64,000 nucleotides of DNA. Origin: Hemicordylus capensis (lineage: Eukaryota > Chordata > Lepidosauria > Squamata > Cordylidae). Below the pieces are notes generated by a model. That model was not told where the DNA came from. It did not search any database and saw only the letters and a list, made by a program, of their open reading frames with translations. Location of the stretch: contig NC_069657.1 of assembly GCF_027244095.1 (NCBI RefSeq), forward strand, positions 143,278,857 to 143,342,856. Reading direction: 5' to 3'. Shown one piece after another: positions 46,081 through 64,000 of this stretch (the first letter of the stretch is position 1; each line of letters begins with the position of its first letter). Position numbers and translations under genes: made by a program.

Positions 46081-47034
46081 CATATTACGCTTATTAATTA
46101 CAATAGTATAGAACTGTTTAAGCTCTCATGGTCAGTCTTTTTCTGACCAAAAGGAGAAACAAGATATATGTATATCCAGCTGTTTGGAACTTTGGTACTG
46201 AATGACAGCATTCATGTAAGTTTTTTTTTAATACTAGAGTTTTATATATATTATATAATTTGAACACATGTGTTATGATTTTAATTTCAGTTTTAAATTG
46301 GTCATTTTATAAGTATCCATATCACACTGTATTTGGTTATTTACTGTAGATGTGAATAGCTAATTGAACCCAACACTGCGAGACTGAACTCATAATCTTC
46401 AAGCAACTGAGGAAGACCAATAGAGGGACAAAAGGAGTCTGGCTTCAACTTAAAGATACATGGACTGTCTCTTTGGTATATCCAAGGATATACTACCAAT
46501 TGTTTGGGCAATACTAGGATTTTTTTCATATGAAGACTATTAATTATTCTCTTTGTCTTGCTGGGAAAGATTGTATTGTATCTCCCGGAAAGACAATTAA
46601 TGTTTTATGAACAATGAATTGAGCAGCTATTTTCAATTACGTAGAGGATTGGGACTGTTACATGCCCCTACCACAACTGGAGACATAATTGTTGATTTTG
46701 TACTTTTGTTAAAATTTATAGAGGATTGTTACTACACTATCTATCGAAGCTTTTGGTATCTTGGTGCATTTTGTAACTCACCCTGTGTGACAAGCATCTT
46801 AAAAACCAAGGTCACCCTCCACTGAACTCCCAATAAGTACATTTTCAGTAACTCACAGCTGATCATGTGGACCATCTGTTGGCTGTGTTCTTTGTTCTGT
46901 GATGGCTGATTCACCTATACAATGGCTGATTCACCTATACATCACTTAATATTGCAGCTGGCTTGTGATGTCAACTGTGGTGAAATGGCTCCTGACACCA
47001 TCCCATACTGAGGCTCACTCACCTCCCAAATTAG

Positions 47035-47290
47035 ACAAGTCTACAAATTTCCCTGAGGCAACTTATTTAGCAGGGGGAAAGTAACTGGCCCTGTCCACCC
47101 CCAGCACAGTTCCTCCATTGACTGTGGCTGGTGTCTATCTTGTGTTTTCTTTTAGATTGTGAACCCTTTGGGGACAGGGAGCCATCTTATTTATTTATTA
47201 TTTATCTGTATAAACCACCTTAAGCCATTTTTGGAAGGGCGGTATAGAAATTGTAGTAGTAGTAGTAGTTGTTGTAATAATAATAATGTC
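47035..47290 (+). repeat. SINE-like repeat
   Basis: Third clear copy of the family at 23808 and 30317. It has TAGCAGGGGGAAAGTAACTG, GTGAACCCTTTGGGGACAGG and GGAAGGGCGGTATAGAAATT, then a TAG/AAT simple-repeat tail. Confidence 0.82.
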
Positions 47291-47732
47291 CTGTTACAAG
47301 CTGAGAGACTACTTATCCTTCCCTCTCAGAGGCCATGGTGAACAATTTGCACCACTCCCTTAGAGTAGCCTTTTAGATTCCAATCCATATTTTCTTCTTC
47401 CATCCTTGTTCTATACCAGACACAGTTTTAGTCTTTCCATCTGTATTGTACATTCCAAAACAGTTAATCATGGTAGTTCCAGTTTCCCGACTACTCCTAT
47501 GTGTTTGTATCTGCCTTAAGTGGCTGTGACAGACGATGGGTAGCAAGGCCCAAGTCAGCTAAGAATAGCAGAGTCCCCCTGAAATAAAGATGAGCACTAA
47601 AAGAGGACACAGGCTTAGGCCTAGGAACAGGAAATGCACAACCACCTTTTCGAACCAGAACCAGCTGAAGAGACACTAACAGTTAATCTCACAAAGTGAA
47701 GGCCCTGGAGAAGCAAGATATTCCCAAGTTTG

Positions 47733-47738
47733 TTTATT
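47733..47738 (-). terminator. Candidate TMX2 polyadenylation signal
   Basis: AATAAA on the minus strand about 1.0 kb after the TMX2 stop. No nearer canonical signal was seen. Confidence 0.5.
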
Positions 47739-48752
47739 AGAGACAACCATCAAAGACCATTAATAGAAGCATGAAAATGCGCATGATGAAATGGAGCATG
47801 TTTCTATCTGTAATCCAACTCCGCAGATTAGAAATAGAGTAACATCAGCAACAACCACTCTACAAAGTTATCAATCTGTGTTTCATACAGTATAAGAGAT
47901 GGATAGTAGAAACGGCTTCCCTTCTAGTCAGGTGTGAGTTAATAGCTGATGGACACGAGAACAAGAGGTCCTTTAGGGCTGCATGGCAGCCACTTACTCA
48001 CTAACACAGCAGCATATTCAGGCTCCAACATCCCACTTCTGGGCATCAGCTGACTGGCACTTCAGGATTTAAAACCACCAACAGATGGGAAGAGACATGA
48101 TTAGGACTACTAGCTATCACCAGTATAGAGGGTAAGAAGTGGCAAGTGATAGAAACCAGTCAATCATAGCTGTCTCTTCTCAGCCAGAAAAAGTATACTA
48201 AATGAGATGAGCTTAATAGGAATGAGATGTCAGAACTCTGGCAGGAGGGAAGGGAGTTGACCAAAAAGGTCAGTAAGATTTTCTACTGAACCAATGTGTG
48301 CGAACAGGAAATGGTGCCTCTTGGCCAATCCACCCCCTCCTGCAATTATGATGGAAGGCAGAGGATATATTATTGCTTCTCAGTGGTTCCTGCTCACTTG
48401 TAGAGAAGCTGGTAATCCTCTCACCCACATGTCCCAACATTTTCATAGTATCCAGCCTCCATTCAAAGGAGTAGGGGAAGGTATCCTCCTGCTGGTCTTA
48501 GTGCTCAAACGAGACCCAGCCACTGCTGCAAGAAAGATCAGCAACAAACATTCACAGCAACACATACAGAGCAAGTGGCCACCAGCAGACAGGCACTGAA
48601 CCCAGGAGGACAGAGACTCCTCACCAATTCCACTCCTCTCCTAGCACCAGCACTGTTCGGTCAAGGCAGATTTTGGCTGGTGCCCCAAGAGAGATGTCAG
48701 GATGAGAATGAAGAGGAATAGGGAGCTAAAATGGAAGGGAGTATGGGCCAGT

Positions 48753-60862
<12,110 letters not shown>

Positions 60863-61273
60863 CTTCACCTCACACTGACCGAGCTCCGGCACGGAGCTAC
60901 TATCACTCTCCGGGTTCAGCAGCTTGCTTCAGGGCTCACTGGCCAACACCAACGTCGCTCAAAGAAAAGGCGGCGCTATAGAGACAAAGCAGACTCCCAT
61001 TGGCCAACTTCAGAATCACTATTGGCTACTCGGAATACAAACAAGTCACTTTCTTTTATCTCTGTCGCTTTTTATTATACGTAATCCATCCCTCCTGCAA
61101 ATACTCTACTAAAGACCGCGTCAACCAGCCAATCGGAATAGGGATGAACTTCCAATGAAGCCAGCCAATCATAAGTAGGGGAGGACTGACCGCTGGCCAA
61201 TGAAAACAAGGCCAATAGAAGGGATCACTAAACTACGAAGCCTACGGGAGGAGATTGCGCAAAGCACGCCGGG
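60863..61273. promoter_or_regulatory. Divergent TMX2/MED19 promoter with seven CCAAT motifs
   Basis: Only 411 bases separate the two start codons. CCAAT (or its inverse) occurs at 60999-61003 and 61021-61025 (both ATTGG) and at 61129-61133, 61152-61156, 61165-61169, 61197-61201 and 61212-61216. Further copies lie just inside MED19 intron 1. CpG is frequent at both ends and no TATA box is placed sensibly. Clustered CCAAT boxes are the NF-Y hallmark of TATA-less bidirectional housekeeping promoters. Confidence 0.8.
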
Positions 61274-61478
61274 ATGATGGAGAATTTTTCTGCTCTCTTC
61301 GGAGGAACAGATCCTCCTCCGCCTTCTGCAGCTGCCGCGCTAGGCTTTGGCCCAGGAAAACCAAGCGGGCCTGGGACTGGGCCACCCCCGGTGCCTGCGG
61401 TGACTCCTGCCGGAGAGGAAGCGGCGCGGAAGGCAGCAGCCGCCAGCGGCCCTTTTTACCTAATGCGCGAGTTACCAG
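61274..61478 (+). CDS. MED19: MED19 exon 1
   Basis: The start is at 61274 or, more likely, 61277. The exon ends LMRELP plus one base, with donor CCAG|GTAGCG. Confidence 0.93.
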
Positions 61479-63152
61479 GTAGCGGCCATTGGGGGCGGGC
61501 TTTCTGGGTCCCTTAGCCAACTGGAATTATGGGGCGGGTGTTGCGTGTTGGCCAATGCAGTTTGGAAAAAATGTCTGCGTCACAGGGATGTTGTCCAGTA
61601 AAGCAGCTCAGGTGCGCCCGAAGAGCACTTTCCTCGCCTCTGCGGGAATTTAGTCCCGCCAACAGTCGAAGCTGGCAACTTGGCGGAAGCGTAGTTTGCA
61701 GTGATAGAGATTGATAAGCAGCTGTTCGGGCCAATAAGAAGCCAGACAACCCTGGGGAGGCGGGGTCATGTCGAGTGGTAAAGGGCCCGGAACGGAAGTC
61801 TCCTGAGTTCTTTGATGGGGCAACTCGGGGCTCGAATCCCATTGAGTAGAATGACTCCCAAGTGGGGATGCTGAGGTGTGCATTTCGGGGACCGGTTGGG
61901 ATTCCACTCCTTTCCCCTTCTATTGGTCCTGGATGTTCCATAGGGCCCTTCGGCTCTCACTACTTGGTGCATTTTCAGCATTTCTTTTTGACTACCAAGA
62001 ATGTCTGTCTGTCGTCTATGAAAAAGTGTTGACTTGAGGAGGGAGTCAGAGTACGAAACTGTTCCAATAGCGTATCTCATCTAAGTACATAACTCAGCCT
62101 GATCTTGTAGCCTCCCTCATTATAGTATGCCTCACTAAGCTGAGTAGGACTTACTCCTACTCAGTGTTCCCTCTAAAAGAGATTCTCAGATGTTGACTAC
62201 AACTCCCATAATCCCCAAGCAAAAGCCATTGCAGATGGGGATCCTGGGAGTTGTAGTCAACAACGTCTGGGGATCTCTCTTAGAGGGCACACTGTTCTTA
62301 CTCGGCTCAATGAGGTATATGTTCAAGTAAGTGTAAATAGGATTACAACCTCAAAGAATAAGCTTCACTGAAAGAAGTTTGCCACTTGTGGATTAATGAG
62401 TGGTAACCTTTGGGTTATGTCCATTTGTTCTTTCAGTTATGTCCATTTGTTTGTACTAATGGGTGTAATGGGTAATCTGTGCATCCTGTACAGTTAATTG
62501 TGGGAGAAGGAGACTTTGAGGCAAAATGTCTCAATTGCCAATCACATATGCTGCTACTGCTTATTTTCTTGTTTCACCAATGTGTGGGTGATATCCAGAA
62601 ATATATCATCTCTTATCTTCCACCACCTCTCTGTTGTAAAGCATAGGCTCTTTTGTAGAGACTGCAAGCCTGAATATACTGGAACCCAGAGGATTTGGGA
62701 ATTGTATTAATGCCAGGTAAAGGTTGCAGAACAGGTGGCAGAAAAAGCTTTGTTTTATGTCTGGATAAAGTAGTTGGTTACTAATGATGTTTATACCCAA
62801 CTTGGGAGTCTTCCTTACCTGACATGATCAGCTTCTGAATTGTTACTTTGAACAAGGCCCTCGGCTATATTGCAGTGTTCTTTGTTTCCTTACAGGCACC
62901 ACTGAACTAACAGGGAGCACCAACCTGATCACCCACTACAACCTGGAACATGCCTACAACAAATTTTGTGGCAAAAAGGTGAAGGAAAAGCTCAGCAACT
63001 TCCTGCCTGACCTGCCAGGGATGATAGACTTGCCAGGCTCTCATGACAACAGCAGTCTGCGTTCTCTCATTGAGAAGCCCCCGATCTGTGGAAGCTCTTT
63101 CAATCCCATCACTGGCACCATGCTAACAGGCTTTCGTCTCCATGCTGGCCCG
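61274..63152 (+). CDS. MED19: MED19, Mediator subunit 19 (5' part, exons 1-2; continues outside window)
   Basis: Exons 61274-61478 and 62896-63152, in phase. Two ATGs are adjacent (61274 and 61277); the second gives MENFSALFG, matching the human start. The N-terminus is Pro/Ala/Gly-rich and disordered. The conserved core then follows: GPFYLMRELPG, TTELTGSTNLITHYNLEHAY, NKFCGKKVKEKLSNFLPDLP, GMIDLPGSHDNSSLRSLIEK and FNPITGTMLTGFRLHAGP. About 153 of an expected roughly 240 residues are in the window; the Lys-rich C-terminus lies beyond it. MED19 is a head/middle-module subunit that links Mediator to RNA polymerase II and gene-specific regulators. Confidence 0.96.
61479..62895 (+). other. MED19 intron 1
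   Basis: The first 450 bases are CpG-rich with more CCAAT motifs (near 61487, 61549, 61731 and 61920). A MITE is at 62162-62294, inside a short squamate repeat (about 62130-62350). Nothing else is recognised. Confidence 0.6.
62162..62294. mobile_element. Palindromic hAT-type MITE in MED19 intron 1
   Basis: The termini are CAGTGTTCCCTCTAAAAGAG and an inverse ending AGAGGGCACACTG. The flanks CTCCTACT (62154-62161) and TTCTTACT (62295-62302) match at 6 of 8. It splits a short interspersed repeat whose halves resume on each side. Confidence 0.85.
62896..63152 (+). CDS. MED19: MED19 exon 2
   Basis: Acceptor TTTCCTTACAG|GCACCA (GC completes a Gly codon); donor GGCCCG|GTGAGT. It encodes 85 full codons that are almost identical to human MED19. 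No following exon is visible before the window ends. Confidence 0.96.
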
Positions 63153-63660
63153 GTGAGTTAAGGGGCAGGGTTGGAGAGGAATTAAGGGTGGGGTGGGGGA
63201 GGGACTGCTTTAACTATCAATGGGGAAAGAGACAGTGGCATTCTGGCTGAATATGCCTGAGCTGGAAAACCTAAATGTTCTACACACTGGGTGAAGCTGT
63301 GATGAGGCTTGAGAGGGAGTATAAATTCACATTAGATGCTGCATGAATCGTGGTGTACTGGGATATGGTTTTGAGTCCATTGCCATTGGGTCCGTCTTCC
63401 TTGCTGAATTTGCAGTAGTGAGTAGCTGAAGCTAGGGAGAGAACCCAGGTAGGAGGTGACAGAAAGCTGTTACAGAAAGAAGTACCACCCGGGGGTGGGG
63501 GCTCTGCTCCTGAATTGCAAAGCAGCTGTTTAGCAAAAGGTTAATTTATCCTTGATAACTTCCCCACTTTATTGATGGTATAACAGATGGGGAGTATTAG
63601 AATGGTGACCCCTTTTGTCAAGTCCCCTCTCCCCCTTGTTGTCGTGAGTAACCCCTAGAT

Positions 63661-63992
63661 CAGGAGTTCTCAACCTGTGGTCCTCCAGATATTGCTGAAC
63701 TACAACTCCCATAATCCCCAGCCACAACAAATTGTAGCTCGAGATGATGGCAGCAGTATTTCCTCTTAAGCTTTGTGCATGTGCACGTGTACATAGCTTA
63801 TTTGATGTAGGCTTAGTTGATATGAGATCACTCAGGTTGAATCAGCAAGGCTCCATTCTGAATGCACTTCACGCACACACTGCCTTGATACTGCCTCCCA
63901 GAACAAAACCTGTGCACAGATGAAAATCATTAGAAGAAACACTGGATGGGAGTTGTCGTTCAGCAACATTTGGAGGACCATAGGTTGGGAAT
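63661..63992. mobile_element. hAT-type MITE split by a second MITE
   Basis: The outer element starts CAGGAGTTCTCAACCTGTGG and resumes after the insertion with GGGAGTTGTCGTTCAGCAAC and GGAGGACCATAGGTTGGG, its inverted end. Its TIR resembles Charlie-type hAT ends. The right end is near the window edge, so its exact limit is uncertain. Confidence 0.7.
63754..63944. mobile_element. hAT-type MITE nested in another MITE
   Basis: The termini are CAGTATTTCCTCTTAAG and ATTAGAAGAAACACTG. The target duplication is GATGGCAG (63746-63753) against GATGGGAG (63945-63952), 7 of 8. It shares its interior (CACTCAGGTTGAATCAGCAA) with 14821-15016. Confidence 0.83.
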
Positions 63993-64000
63993 ATAAGAAC

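Larger units (their letters stand above)
44901..47700. other. SELENOH-TMX2 intergenic region
   Basis: Apart from the MITE at 45784, a LINE tail fragment at 46020-46080 and the SINE at 47035, I see nothing. Confidence 0.4.

Overview
The window looks like nuclear DNA of a squamate reptile (lizard or snake). The evidence is split vertebrate genes with GT-AG introns, and a repeat mix of CR1, L2-like and R4-type LINEs, DIRS tyrosine-recombinase retroelements, hAT MITEs and tRNA-derived SINEs. The species cannot be fixed from sequence alone.

Four host genes are supported and reconstructed exon by exon. BTBD18 (+) has coding exons at 25619-25745 and 32943-34987 (723 aa). SELENOH (-) is a selenoprotein with coding exons at 43168-43316, 42494-42639 and 40059-40159 (131 aa); its in-frame selenocysteine TGA is at 42630-42632 and a candidate SECIS lies in a separate 3' UTR exon near 37270-37315. 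TMX2 (-) has eight coding exons between 60862 and 48753 (296 aa). MED19 (+) has exons 1 and 2 at 61274-61478 and 62896-63152 and runs off the right edge. This is the mammalian BTBD18-SELENOH-TMX2-MED19 block (human 11q12.1). By that synteny CTNND1 should lie to the left on the minus strand, and a CpG island at about 8640-9060 is a good candidate for the shared upstream promoter.

Layout: 1-2320 is an L2-like LINE with its endonuclease half inverted relative to its RT half. 2945-4436 is GC- and pyrimidine-rich repeat-like DNA. 4437-5830 is a second L2-like copy. 9655-12740 is an R4-clade LINE. 13680 to about 24500 is one long CR1 LINE that has been split by a DIRS element (16608-22838), which is itself split by a palindromic hAT MITE (22151-22352), plus another MITE and a SINE. 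24560-25440 is a truncated L2-like copy holding a MITE. 25.6-36.4 kb is BTBD18, whose only coding intron is almost filled by a second, much older DIRS. 37.2-44.9 kb is SELENOH. 47.7-60.9 kb is TMX2, with a 1.71-kb fold-back element (56958-58667) in its first intron. 60.86-61.27 kb is a divergent TMX2/MED19 promoter with seven CCAAT motifs. 61.3 kb to the end is MED19 with further MITEs.

The host genes do not form one pathway. TMX2 is an ER membrane thioredoxin-like protein, SELENOH a nuclear redox selenoprotein, MED19 a Mediator subunit, and BTBD18 a germline nuclear BTB protein. I see no new multi-gene system. The most unusual objects are the array-built fold-back element, the dated nest of mobile elements, and the complete selenoprotein decoding layout of SELENOH.
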